Position numbers and translations under genes: made by a program
Origin: Thermoguttaceae bacterium
Lineage (GTDB): Bacteria > Planctomycetota > Planctomycetia > Pirellulales > Thermoguttaceae
Direction of reading: 5' to 3'
Length of the DNA stretch: 64,000 nt
NCBI GenBank assembly: GCA_029975295.1
Contig: JARKPK010000189.1
Coordinates: forward strand, 1 to 64,000
Notes under the pieces: generated by a model
Database searches by the model: none
What the model was told of the DNA's origin: nothing
What the model saw: the letters and a program-made list of their open reading frames with translations, nothing else
In this document: piece after piece, positions 25,798-34,233 of the stretch
Position numbering within the stretch: position 1 is the first letter of the stretch
Layout of the letters: the number at the start of each line of letters is the position of its first letter

Positions 25798-26790
25798 CTA
25801 CCAGCCGCGGCAGGCGAAAGCGGCGATTTCGATGGCCGTAAGCCGGCGGATCAGCTCGGGATAGCCCTCCGGCCGCCGCCACGGGTGCCGGGCGAGCATC
25901 TGCGCGACCAGTGCCGCCAATCCCCGCGGCAGCCCGACCACCGCCCGAAGCCGGCGCAAGAGATCCTCGGCGCGCTCGGCGCCGTTGCGCGTTCGTTCGT
26001 CCGTCGCTTGATTTCCGCTGAGCAACAACTCGGCGAAGATCAGCCCGAGGCTGAAAATGTCGGCTCGCTCATCGCAGCCGGGCGAGGCGCCAGTCGGCGC
26101 CGTCCGCTCGGGCGCTTGATAGGCCGGGGTGCCCAGCAGCAAGGGCTCATTCGCTGCGGCTTGCGGCGGGCGCTCGAGTCGGGTGGCAAAGCCCAGGTCG
26201 ATGAGTGTTACGTGGCCTTCGTCGGAGATCATCAAGTTCGACGGCTTCACGTCGTTGTGGGCGAATCGGCACTCGGCCAGCGCGCCCAGTCCGCAGGCGG
26301 CTTGGCGGACGATCCATACGGCCTCGGCCGTGCTGAATGATTGACCCGAGTCGAACCGCTGTTGCAGCGTTCGGCCCGGCAGCCAGGGCAGCACCAGGTA
26401 GGGTTGCTCCCCGGCGATTCGCGCCGAGAGCACCGGTGCGACATGCGGGCTGCGGACCAGTTGGCCGGCCATCGCTTCGCGAGCGAGAAGTTGCCGTGCG
26501 ATCGGGTCGTTCCGGCATTCGGGCTGAAACAGTTTGAGGGCGTAGGCGAATGGGATCGCGGCGAGGCTGCCTGCCGGTCGGCAGCGATAGACGACGTGAC
26601 GGCGGCCCGAAATCGCTTGGGCAATCTCCCATTCATCAAGCGGGCGGGCGGCTGATGTGGAAGACGGCGCGATGGTAAGCTTCGCCGCGATCTCGGGCGG
26701 ATCAGTCGCCTCGACCGTATGGGCCGTGGTCGGCATTAAAATCACGTCCGCAGCCGGCGGCAGCCAAGACGTGCGAAGATCGAACGACAT
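25798..26790 (-). CDS. Serine/threonine protein kinase with atypical catalytic motifs
   Basis: 330 residues. Kinase fold from about 55: ATP-anchoring Lys86 in YALKLF, Glu of helix C near 104, catalytic loop FAHNDVKPSN (Asp180) where the usual HRD Arg is Asn, metal-binding Asp198 in a DLG instead of DFG motif, and APE as APERT with GTPAYQ before it. The N-terminal 50 residues are unstructured and Ser/Pro-rich; there is no membrane helix or sensor domain. ATG at 26790 with AGGG six bases before. All residues needed for phosphotransfer are present. Isolated gene; substrates unknown. Confidence 0.85.
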   Translation of the reverse strand: MSFDLRTSWLPPAADVILMPTTAHTVEATDPPEIAAKLTIAPSSTSAARPLDEWEIAQAISGRRHVVYRCRPAGSLAAIPFAYALKLFQPECRNDPIARQLLAREAMAGQLVRSPHVAPVLSARIAGEQPYLVLPWLPGRTLQQRFDSGQSFSTAEAVWIVRQAACGLGALAECRFAHNDVKPSNLMISDEGHVTLIDLGFATRLERPPQAAANEPLLLGTPAYQAPERTAPTGASPGCDERADIFSLGLIFAELLLSGNQATDERTRNGAERAEDLLRRLRAVVGLPRGLAALVAQMLARHPWRRPEGYPELIRRLTAIEIAAFACRGW

Positions 26791-27286
26791 GTTCTGCCCT
26801 AGTGTCACGACGAACAAACGTTCAACTCAAGTGGACTTTGTCGGAAGGCGCGTCGGTTTTCATTGAGAATCCGCCGCTCTCGAGAACGGAATGCCGTGCG
26901 CCGATGCCATGCTCAAACGTGGGCGGGCGAATTGCCGCCGAAATGCGCGGAATCCCGTGTCTATCAGGAACTATCGACTTTTCTACGTGGCGCACTCGCT
27001 TCTTGCCCAACGGGTTGTTCATGTCGTTCTGGCTTGCGCAATCGGTATTTCTTGTCAGTCATCCCGCGTCCGTCGCCCTGTCCGAAGTTGCGATCTCTTG
27101 TTGCCAGCGTGACCGGGGCAATTACGTCGAGTTTGCCGATCGGCCCCTGGGCCCAGTTCGCCGATGGTTGACTGCTGCCGGTCATGCCGCGGCGGTCTTT
27201 CGCGGCCCTTGAGCGCCGGGGCAGGGGGGATTAAGATGGGCGTTTCGTTCTGTTCTCTGTTGCGTGAAACGGGAGACGCCGGCCCG
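26791..27286. other. Intergenic region, no supported gene
   Basis: Spacer between the kinase start and the small lipoprotein. Open frames on the plus strand (for example 26802-27212) lack any recognisable domain and have uneven composition. No repeat or hairpin stood out. Confidence 0.4.
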
Positions 27287-27403
27287 ATGATCCGCCGAAT
27301 GTTGATCGTGTGCTGCCTGGTGGTTTTCTCGGTAGCGGCTTTCGCAGGATGCACTCCGCCGCCCGGCAAGGGCGCGCCGCCATCGACAACCACGAAGAAT
27401 TGA
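27287..27403 (+). CDS. Small predicted lipoprotein
   Basis: 38 residues: basic start MIRRML, a hydrophobic core (IVCCLVVFSVAAF) and a lipobox FAGC, then a short Pro/Lys/Thr tail ending TTTKN. Such mini-lipoproteins are frequent in planctomycetes and often go unannotated. Weak ribosome site GGGAG about 11 bases upstream; an earlier in-frame ATG at 27236 has GGGGGA upstream and would spoil the signal peptide. Precedes the sodium:solute symporter by 248 bp on the same strand. Confidence 0.5.
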   Translation: MIRRMLIVCCLVVFSVAAFAGCTPPPGKGAPPSTTTKN

Positions 27404-27651
27404 TCGGCCGCGACTCGGCCGCCAGATGGGGCCGGCTCGCTGCGAGTGGGCGCCGCAACGGTCGTTCTCGCGGCGCAGGCCGATGGCGTTTTCATTCGCG
27501 TCGGGTATGGGGCAAGGCGATCTTCGGCTGAGCGTCGCATTGCGGGCATGCCTTGGGGCCGTTGTGGCTTGGGTATGAATTCGTTCGGGCGCGGCTGCCC
27601 GATTTTGTTGAACACCGTTTTCGTTCTCCCTCGTTCTTGTTGAGGCCCACC

Positions 27652-29865
27652 ATGCTTGGTGCGTTGCTCTTGGCCGCGGAAAGCGGGCCGTTGATCTCGA
27701 TCGGCCCGTTGGACTGGGTGATCATCGTCATCTATTTCGCCGTGGTTTTGGGGATCGGCTTCTATTTGAAGCGATTCGCCGGCACGGGCGAAGACTTCTT
27801 CCTGGCTGGGCGGAAGATGACCGCCTGGATCGCTGGGGTGAGCTTCATTTCCGCCAACCTGAGCTCGCTGGAGACGATGGGCTGGTCGGCCATGGCCTAT
27901 CAGTACGGAATGCTCGGCGCCCATGCCTACTTTATTGGGGCGATTCCGGCGATTCTGTTTTTGGCCATCGTGATGATGCCCTTCTATTACATCTGCAAAA
28001 CGCACTCGGTGCCGGGCTATTTGAAGCTCCGCTATGGTGAAGCTGCACGGTCGCTGGCGGGATTGTCGTTTGCCATCCTCACGGTGTTGGTCAGCGGGTC
28101 GAGCATGTTCGCCATGGCCAAGATTCTCCACCTGCTGCTCGGGTGGGATATGAACATCAGCATCTGGGTTTCGTCGATCACGGTTGCGGTCTATGTGGTC
28201 TTGGGCGGGTTGATCTCGGCCGTGTTCAACGAGGTGGTGCAGTTCTTCCTCATCTGGTTCGGCACGTTGCTGATCCCGATTCTGGGCCTGATCCACGTCG
28301 GCGGCTGGAAGAATATGATGGCCCGCATTTCCGAGAACGTCAGCACCATCCATCCCGATCTGCCGCCCGGGGCGGATTTCACCAGCCTGTGGAGCAACTT
28401 GGGCTCGTTCGAGTCGAACCCGATGGGGATCGACTGGTTCGGCATGGTGTTCGGCCTGGGGTTGGCCGTCAGTTTCGGCTACTGGTGCACCGACTTCCTC
28501 CAGGTGCAGCGCGTGATCGTGGCGAAAGATCTTCGGGCGGCCCAAAACGGCACAATCATTGGCGCGGTGCTGAAGATGTGCGTGCCGCTGATCGTTACCA
28601 TTCCCGGCCTGCTCGGGCTGGCGGTGCTGCTCAATCCCGACGGTTCGCCGGTGGTGCTCGTGCCCGAAAGCGATCCGCGGGCGAACATCACCCATCGCAC
28701 CTTCAACGACGTGTTGCCGCTGCTGATGGGCCAGTACCTCGGCCCGGGCCTGCTCGGCTTGGGCGTCACGGCGATGATTGCCGGGTTTATGTCGGGGATG
28801 GCGGGCAACGTCAGCGCGTTCGCCACCGTTTGGACCTACGACGTGTACCGTCCGCTGATTTACAAGAACGGGACCGATCGGCATTACCTGAACGTCGGGC
28901 GCTGGGCGTCGCTGCTGGGTGTGCTCGCCTCGATCGGCACGGCGTACCTGCTCTTTTTCTTCTCGAACATCCTCGAATACTTGCAGGTGCTGATCTTCTT
29001 TTTCATCGTGCCGTTGTTCGGCGTGGTGATCGTGGGGATGCTTTGGAAGCGTGCGACCGCCGCCGGCGGCTTCTGGGGCTTTTTGACGGCGATGGTCTTC
29101 TCGATTGCGATGTGGGTGTTCGTGCACTACTTCCCGCAAGGGTGGCAGCCCGACCCCCGAATCGAAATCGGCAAGGGGGCGAAGGTCGAGTTGATCGTCA
29201 ACAACGAGAATGCCCCAACGCAGATCATCGTCCGCGAGGGCGAGGTGAAGCTGACGAACGTGCCCCTCCATAAAAGCCTGCTGACGAATGACGAACAAAG
29301 CAAACTTTTGATTGCGGCAGCGGATGTGGTTTTGCCCTCGCGTGTGGCCGAAGGTGCGCCGATTGCCGAGGAAGAGGCCGATCGTCAGCGCGCTGTTGAA
29401 CGAGCCGAGCGAGAAAAAGGCAATCGGGTGAAGCCCGCCGCCAAACCCGTGGTTGTTTTGGCGCCAGATGTCGTTTTGCCCGATGGGCAGAAAAGCAAGT
29501 TCGGCACGGCCGACGTGCCGGTGGTGATTGCTCGCAACGTAGCGATCGAGCTAATAGAGATTCGTCATACGTTTGCTCCGGCGGCGTTCAACCCGGATCA
29601 TACGAAGTGGATCGCCCGCTCGCCCGCGGCGCAGCCGATGGCGGTCAACATGTACAGCGGCTTCTGGACGTTTTGCGTGGCGCTGCTGGTGACGATCGGC
29701 GTGAGCTTGGCGACCAAGCCGAAATCGGATGAAGAGTTGAAGAACCTGGTGATGGGCCTGACTCCGTTGCCCGATCAAGGTCGCGCTCCGTGGTACGAAA
29801 GTCCGTACCTCTGGGCGTCGGTCGTGGCCGCGGTGTTGATTGCCATCAATGTCATTTTCTGGTGA
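27652..29865 (+). CDS. Sodium:solute symporter with large internal extracytoplasmic domain
   Basis: 737 residues, SSS family. The ATG at 27652 has GAGG six bases before and starts MLGALLLAAESGP. The transport core with about 12 helices covers 1-495 (DWVIIVIYFAVVLGIGFY, FISANLSSLETMGWSA with sodium-site residues, GGLISAVFNEVVQ). A predicted soluble insertion of about 160 residues (about 498-660) splits the last two helices; it is charged and contains two similar segments, AADVVLPSRVAEG and APDVVLPDGQKSKF. The core resumes at AVNMYSGFWTFCVALLVTIG. A 77-residue membrane protein follows 13 bp later. The solute (sugar, amino acid or organic acid) cannot be read. Confidence 0.88.
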   Translation: MLGALLLAAESGPLISIGPLDWVIIVIYFAVVLGIGFYLKRFAGTGEDFFLAGRKMTAWIAGVSFISANLSSLETMGWSAMAYQYGMLGAHAYFIGAIPAILFLAIVMMPFYYICKTHSVPGYLKLRYGEAARSLAGLSFAILTVLVSGSSMFAMAKILHLLLGWDMNISIWVSSITVAVYVVLGGLISAVFNEVVQFFLIWFGTLLIPILGLIHVGGWKNMMARISENVSTIHPDLPPGADFTSLWSNLGSFESNPMGIDWFGMVFGLGLAVSFGYWCTDFLQVQRVIVAKDLRAAQNGTIIGAVLKMCVPLIVTIPGLLGLAVLLNPDGSPVVLVPESDPRANITHRTFNDVLPLLMGQYLGPGLLGLGVTAMIAGFMSGMAGNVSAFATVWTYDVYRPLIYKNGTDRHYLNVGRWASLLGVLASIGTAYLLFFFSNILEYLQVLIFFFIVPLFGVVIVGMLWKRATAAGGFWGFLTAMVFSIAMWVFVHYFPQGWQPDPRIEIGKGAKVELIVNNENAPTQIIVREGEVKLTNVPLHKSLLTNDEQSKLLIAAADVVLPSRVAEGAPIAEEEADRQRAVERAEREKGNRVKPAAKPVVVLAPDVVLPDGQKSKFGTADVPVVIARNVAIELIEIRHTFAPAAFNPDHTKWIARSPAAQPMAVNMYSGFWTFCVALLVTIGVSLATKPKSDEELKNLVMGLTPLPDQGRAPWYESPYLWASVVAAVLIAINVIFW

Positions 29866-29878
29866 GGATAGAACGTCT

Positions 29879-30112
29879 ATGGACACTGAACATCAGGTTC
29901 CGATCTGGTTTTTCGTTGGCGGTCTGTTGCTGATTTATGGCGTGTTGATCTTCGGCGGAGGCGTGTATGCCTGGCTCAGTCCGCCGCCCGTCGAGCATCG
30001 GGTGAAACTGTTCGAGTATCACGCCGACATTTGGTGGGGGTTGTTGCTGGTCGGCGTCGGAACGCTTTACCTTTGGCTCAATTGGCCGTGGGGGAAGAAA
30101 GGCGAAGCATAG
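29879..30112 (+). CDS. Small two-helix membrane protein paired with the symporter
   Basis: 77 residues with two membrane helices (about 9-33 and 48-67), a short loop and a basic C terminus GKKGEA. ATG at 29879 lies 13 bases after the symporter stop, with GAGGA upstream, so the two are co-translated. By position it resembles the small partners of other sodium symporters (YjcH/ActP type), but no sequence similarity can be claimed. Likely an accessory or stabilising subunit. Confidence 0.75.
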   Translation: MDTEHQVPIWFFVGGLLLIYGVLIFGGGVYAWLSPPPVEHRVKLFEYHADIWWGLLLVGVGTLYLWLNWPWGKKGEA

Positions 30113-30223
30113 CTTCGGCCCGATAAGCCTTCCGCAAGCGCCTAAGCTATCGGCAATCGCCGTTGCCCTGGGGGCGGGTTTGGGCGGTGAGCCAGACCGG
30201 AGACGTTGGTTCGACCGCGGCCG

Positions 30224-31165
30224 TTAGCGCGGCTGCGGCTCGGTGAGTTGTTCGCCGCGGACCTGTCGGCGTCGGGCAACCACCGTCGCGGCGTCTAAGC
30301 GGCAGGGCAGCAGTTGCCTGACGCTGTCGGCTGCCGCCGAGATGCCCAAGGCGACGGCCTCCGGCACGCTCCAGCCGGCGAGAATTCCCCAGGCCGTGCC
30401 GGCCGCCAAGGCGTCGCCGCAACCGATCGGGTTGACGACTTGCTCCGGCGGAAGCGGCTCGAATCGCCACAGCGCGGCGGACGAGGCCAGCCACACCGGC
30501 CCCGGGCCCTGCGAAACAAGCACCCATTGCGCGCCGCCGTCGGTCAACGACCGCATTGCCTCGATCAATTTCGCCTCCGTGTCCAATGGCCGGCCGACGG
30601 TTTCGGCCAACTCGTCGCGGTTGGGCTTGACCACCAGCGGCCGCAATTCCAACACCGAGCGCAAGCCGGGGCCGCGAAAGTCGAGCACCAGCGGGCAGCG
30701 CACTTCTTCGATCAATTCGCGGTAGTAGTGCGGCGGCGTGCCGAACGGCAGCGAGCCGATCACGACGGCCGCGTCGGAACGGCGGGCCTCTTCGGCAAAG
30801 GCCGACCGAAAGGCGGCCAACTCGTCGTCGCTCAACGGGCGGCCGTTCTCCACCAACTCGGTGATCGCTCCGGTGCTCCGTTCCAAGAGCGTGGTGCAAA
30901 CGCGGACGGCCGAACGCGTGGGAATCCAGCGGGCGGGCACGCCCAATTCGTCGAACTCGCGACGAATCTCTTCCCCGCTCGCACCGCCGAGCGGCGAAAG
31001 CGTCAGGCTCGGCCCGCCCAACGTATGGGCGGCAATGCCGGCGTTGAGCACTTTGCCCGAGGCGCACCAATGCACCTCGGCCGCACGATTCACTTGCCCG
31101 TGCCGGTACTCGTCGAAGACCAAAATTTGTTGCCACGCGGGCGTCAGTCCGGCGGAGAGGATCAT
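30224..31165 (-). CDS. PfkB-family sugar kinase (1-phosphofructokinase-like)
   Basis: 313 residues, ribokinase fold. The start MILSAGLTPAWQQILVFDEY resembles the LacC/FruK branch, and CASGKVLNAGIAAHTLGG matches the sugar-binding GKGxNxA region. Signature 2 is NPIGCGDALAAG (GCGD 248-251, normally GAGD) with the catalytic Asp251; anion hole and KPNRDEL present. The ATG at 31165 was preferred over upstream in-frame starts, which lack a family N terminus. Follows the iron-type dehydrogenase on the same strand with an intervening tandem array. Substrate probably a phosphorylated hexose; not certain. Confidence 0.85.
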   Translation of the reverse strand: MILSAGLTPAWQQILVFDEYRHGQVNRAAEVHWCASGKVLNAGIAAHTLGGPSLTLSPLGGASGEEIRREFDELGVPARWIPTRSAVRVCTTLLERSTGAITELVENGRPLSDDELAAFRSAFAEEARRSDAAVVIGSLPFGTPPHYYRELIEEVRCPLVLDFRGPGLRSVLELRPLVVKPNRDELAETVGRPLDTEAKLIEAMRSLTDGGAQWVLVSQGPGPVWLASSAALWRFEPLPPEQVVNPIGCGDALAAGTAWGILAGWSVPEAVALGISAAADSVRQLLPCRLDAATVVARRRQVRGEQLTEPQPR

Positions 31166-31307
31166 ATTCGTTCTCGGTGCTCTCAGTGGCGGCCGTTGGG
31201 CTGCCGGCGCGCCGCCGATCTTCCGTAGTCTTTCTTGCTCGAAGTCTTGCCGATACCAATGCGCCAACAGTTGAACGATCGTAATCAGCAGGCGATGGCC
31301 CCCGCCG

Positions 31308-31400
31308 GCGAACGAGCTCTCAGGGCGAACGATGTATCAAAGTAGCAAAGTGAACGGTGCATCAGGGCGAACAATGCATCGAGACGAACGGTCAATCACA
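31308..31400 (-). repeat. 17-bp tandem array beginning at the dehydrogenase stop codon
   Basis: Five 17-bp units on the minus strand (31400-31384, 31383-31367, 31366-31350, 31341-31325, 31324-31308) with an 8-base insertion at 31349-31342; consensus CCTGATGCACCGTTCGC. A sixth, weaker unit lies near 31289-31271. The gene's stop TGA (31398-31396) is at unit positions 3-5 and TGA recurs at positions 3-5 of units 3, 4 and 5 (CGA in unit 2). Offsets of +34, +59 and +76 place stops in all three frames. Confidence 0.8.
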
Positions 31401-32715
31401 GCATCGACTCGAGCAGCGCGAGCAATTCTTCGTCGCTCAGTTCGCGGGGATTGCCGCTCATGCTCGAACCGCGCGCGTCGCGCACCAGCAGCGGCAGGTG
31501 CTCGGCCCGAACACCCAACTGCGACAATCGCTGCGGGGCACGCACCTGTTGGCACACCTGCTCGATCAACGCGATGAAACGATCGGCGTCGGCGGCGTCG
31601 CGGGCATCGCTTTCGCAAACAGCTTCGGCCGGGGCCGCTTCCGACGAACTCGGGGAAACGTCGGCAACCTCAACCGGGGCGAACAAGTCGGTCGGGCCAG
31701 TTCGCCCGGCTCGCCCCGACTGAGCCGCGCGGCGATCTTCCGCCTCGACCGCCCGACAAAGCTCGGCCAACAAGGGGCGGCACACGGGCGCATTGGTTCG
31801 CAGGGCCGCGGGCAGCATCACGGCACAGGCCTCGCCGTGGGCCGCCCCGCAATGAACGCCCAACGCCGCCGCCACACCGTGGGCCATCCCTAGGCCCGAG
31901 TTGGCCAACGCCAAACCCGAGAGCAAGGCGGCATGGGCCATCGCCTCGCGGGCCGGGCGGTCGTCGGGCTGCTCGGCCGCCCGCGGCAGCGCGCGAATCG
32001 CCGCCGGCAGCGCGTGCCGGACCAGCGCGCGGGGAATGGGCCGCGCCTTCCGCGAAATGTAACTCTCGATCAGTTGAGTAATCGCGTCGAGTCCGCAGGC
32101 GACGGTCGCCCGGCGGGGCAGCGAAACGGTCAGCTCCGGATCGACCACCACCAACTGCGGCATCAATCGCCAGTCGCGGAGGCTGCGTTTCAGAGGGGGA
32201 TTTCGGCCGGAGATGACGGCATTGCGCGTGGCCTCGGCCCCGGTGCCCGCCGTGGTGGGCAGGGCAACGACCGGCAACGGCGCCGCCCGGAGTGAAAGAT
32301 TTCGGCCGACGTGTTCGAGGTAGTCGGCCACGGTGGGGCTTTCGTCGTTGACGGCCATGGCGGCTGCGGCCTTGGCCAGGTCGATAGCCGACCCGCCGCC
32401 GACGGCCAGCAGCAGGTCGCCCGGCCCGACGCCCTCGGCCCGAAGCTCCGCCGCCAAGCGATCTACGTCTTCTATCAGCGGCTCGTGTTCGATCAGCGCC
32501 GCCTGCCGCGAATCGACGCCGGCCTCGGCCAAGCTGCGGCAAAGCCGGTCGATCACCCCCTGTTCGATCAGCACGGCCGCCCCGCACACGATCAGCGCCC
32601 GACGCCCCAGCGGCCGAACCAGCTCGCCGAGCCGTTTACGCTGTCCCCAGCCAAAGGCAATTTGCCTGGGGGCGACGAACTCGTACGTTTCGACGGACAA
32701 CCAGGGAGCGTTCAT
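31396..32715 (-). CDS. Iron-type (group III) alcohol dehydrogenase family protein
   Basis: 439 residues. NAD site GGGSAIDLAKA (GGGS 106-109), TTAGTGAEAT, then the metal region GLDAITQLIES and GMAHGVAAALG, GAAHGEA: Asp210, His279 and His293 are kept, while the position of the second ligand (His in THAIE of FucO) is Gln214. Some subfamilies share this Gln. A low-complexity Ser/Ala/Glu-rich insertion of about 50 residues (about 326-377) sits in the helical domain. The ATG at 32715 was chosen; a GTG at 32760 would add 15 residues. Reaction: NAD(P)-dependent alcohol/aldehyde conversion; substrate unknown. Confidence 0.85.
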   Translation of the reverse strand: MNAPWLSVETYEFVAPRQIAFGWGQRKRLGELVRPLGRRALIVCGAAVLIEQGVIDRLCRSLAEAGVDSRQAALIEHEPLIEDVDRLAAELRAEGVGPGDLLLAVGGGSAIDLAKAAAAMAVNDESPTVADYLEHVGRNLSLRAAPLPVVALPTTAGTGAEATRNAVISGRNPPLKRSLRDWRLMPQLVVVDPELTVSLPRRATVACGLDAITQLIESYISRKARPIPRALVRHALPAAIRALPRAAEQPDDRPAREAMAHAALLSGLALANSGLGMAHGVAAALGVHCGAAHGEACAVMLPAALRTNAPVCRPLLAELCRAVEAEDRRAAQSGRAGRTGPTDLFAPVEVADVSPSSSEAAPAEAVCESDARDAADADRFIALIEQVCQQVRAPQRLSQLGVRAEHLPLLVRDARGSSMSGNPRELSDEELLALLESML

Positions 32716-32986
32716 GCCCTCGACAACCGTGAGAAACAGGAAACGAACCGGCCGCTCCACCCGCGGGCGTGCTGGGGGGCTTCGCCGACCGCATTCGTAG
32801 CAATTGTGCGGACCCGCTAAGCGTAACGCAAGACTCCATTGATCGGAAGGAGCCGGTTGCGCGGCAATCGCGGAGGATGGCTGTTTGCGGCAACTTCTGG
32901 TTGCGCAGAGTCTTCGGCGTGCGGAGCAATCGCGGTTAGACGTGGGCGTCGCTCGCGAGAAAACAGCCGCTTGCCGAGCGGGCTCG

Positions 32987-33016
32987 TTGCCAAAGCTGTC
33001 GGAGGGGCCCTATACT
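32987..33016 (+). promoter_or_regulatory. Promoter ahead of the 33058 gene
   Basis: TTGCCA (32987-32992), 18-base spacer and TATACT (33011-33016); both boxes match consensus at five of six positions. Predicted start near 33023 leaves a leader of about 35 nt before the ATG at 33058. Confidence 0.6.
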
Positions 33017-33057
33017 CACAGTCTCATGCGACGATCTCTCGAACGGACGAGGCTGCC

Positions 33058-34200
33058 ATGCCCGCTTTTCTTCTTGCCGTGCCCTTGCTTCTTTCCGCCG
33101 ATCCGGTTTCGTCGGACTGGCCGTCGGCCGTGGCGGCGATCCGCGCCATCGATCAACACGGCCGAGGGCATGCCGAGGCGGCTCGTGCGTGGCCGCGGCT
33201 GGCGGCGCTTCCGGCGGAACGTCTGGAAGATTTGCTCGCGGCCTTCGACGGGGCGAATCCGCTGGCGGCCAATTGGCTTCGGGCGGCAGGCGAGACGATT
33301 ATTGAGCGCGACGGTCTGCACAAGGCGCCGCGCCAGGTGTTGCTCGATTGGGTGCTCGACCGAAAGCACGACGCGCGCGGCCGCCAATGGGCCTACGAAC
33401 TGCTCCTTCAGATCGATTCGCGGGCGGCCGAGCAGTTGGGCCCGCGGCTGCTGGACGATCCCTCGGCCGAATTGCGACGCGATGCGGTGCAGGGGCTGAT
33501 CGACAAGGCCGACGCTCTCGATCGGGCCGGCGGCGACCGGCCGGCGATCGTGGGCGCTTATCGCCAGGCGTTGAAACACGCGGTCGATCGCGACCAGGTT
33601 CGCGCGATTGCCGATTCGTTGCGCCGCCGCGGCGAGTCGGTCGATCTGCCCCGGCACTTCGGTCTGTTGCAGCAATGGCATTTGGTCGGACCGTTCGACA
33701 ACACCGCGGGCAAGGGCTTCGCTGCCGAGTATCCTCCGGAGCGGGCGTTGGATCTCGACGCGGAATATGCCGGCAAGCATGGCCCGGTGCGATGGTTGGC
33801 CCACCAGACTAAAGGCGACGAAGCGGCCATCGATTTCAACGAACGGTTGGGCGAGGAGAAAGCGGTAGTCGCTTATGCCTTCGCGCGTTTTTCGTCGCCA
33901 GGCAAAGGCGAAGCCGAGTTGCGGTTTTCTTCGTCGAATGCGGTGAAGGTTTGGCTCAACGGCCGCCAGGTCGCGGCGTTCGAAATCTATCATGCCGGCT
34001 CGCAGTTCGACCAGTACGTAGCGCGCGTCGAGTTGGCCGAAGGCGCGAACGAGCTGCTGGTCAAGGTCTGCCAGAACGAACAGACGCAGAGCTGGGCGCG
34101 GGCATGGAAGCTCCAGTTGCGCGTTTGCGATCGGGCCGGCGCGGGCATCGCGCGGCAAGAGCCGGTTGCGCCGCGTTCGCAACCGGGCGAATCGCGGTAA
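33058..34200 (+). CDS. Secreted protein with helical repeats and galactose-binding-like domain
   Basis: 380 residues. Short signal peptide (MPAFLLAVPLLLSADP). The central part (about 40-195) is helical and resembles HEAT/TPR-like scaffolds (LAANWLRAAGETIIERDG, DDPSAELRRDAVQGLIDKAD). The C-terminal 170 residues form a beta domain with WHLVGPFDNTAGKGFAAEYPPE, VVAYAFARFSSPGKGEAELRFSSSNAVKVWLNGRQ (broken here into short blocks) and ELLVKVCQNEQ: the carbohydrate-binding-like module common in planctomycete exoproteins. 33 bp upstream of a PQQ-like beta-propeller gene, so probably an operon. No enzyme motif is visible. Confidence 0.7.
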   Translation: MPAFLLAVPLLLSADPVSSDWPSAVAAIRAIDQHGRGHAEAARAWPRLAALPAERLEDLLAAFDGANPLAANWLRAAGETIIERDGLHKAPRQVLLDWVLDRKHDARGRQWAYELLLQIDSRAAEQLGPRLLDDPSAELRRDAVQGLIDKADALDRAGGDRPAIVGAYRQALKHAVDRDQVRAIADSLRRRGESVDLPRHFGLLQQWHLVGPFDNTAGKGFAAEYPPERALDLDAEYAGKHGPVRWLAHQTKGDEAAIDFNERLGEEKAVVAYAFARFSSPGKGEAELRFSSSNAVKVWLNGRQVAAFEIYHAGSQFDQYVARVELAEGANELLVKVCQNEQTQSWARAWKLQLRVCDRAGAGIARQEPVAPRSQPGESR

Positions 34201-34233
34201 AGTCCATTCCCAGTCGCGGAAGAGAATCGAACC

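Noticed and set aside
27055-29298. A 747-codon minus-strand frame opposite the symporter
   Set aside because: His/Gln/Arg-rich antisense shadow of a gene with clear membrane helices on the plus strand.
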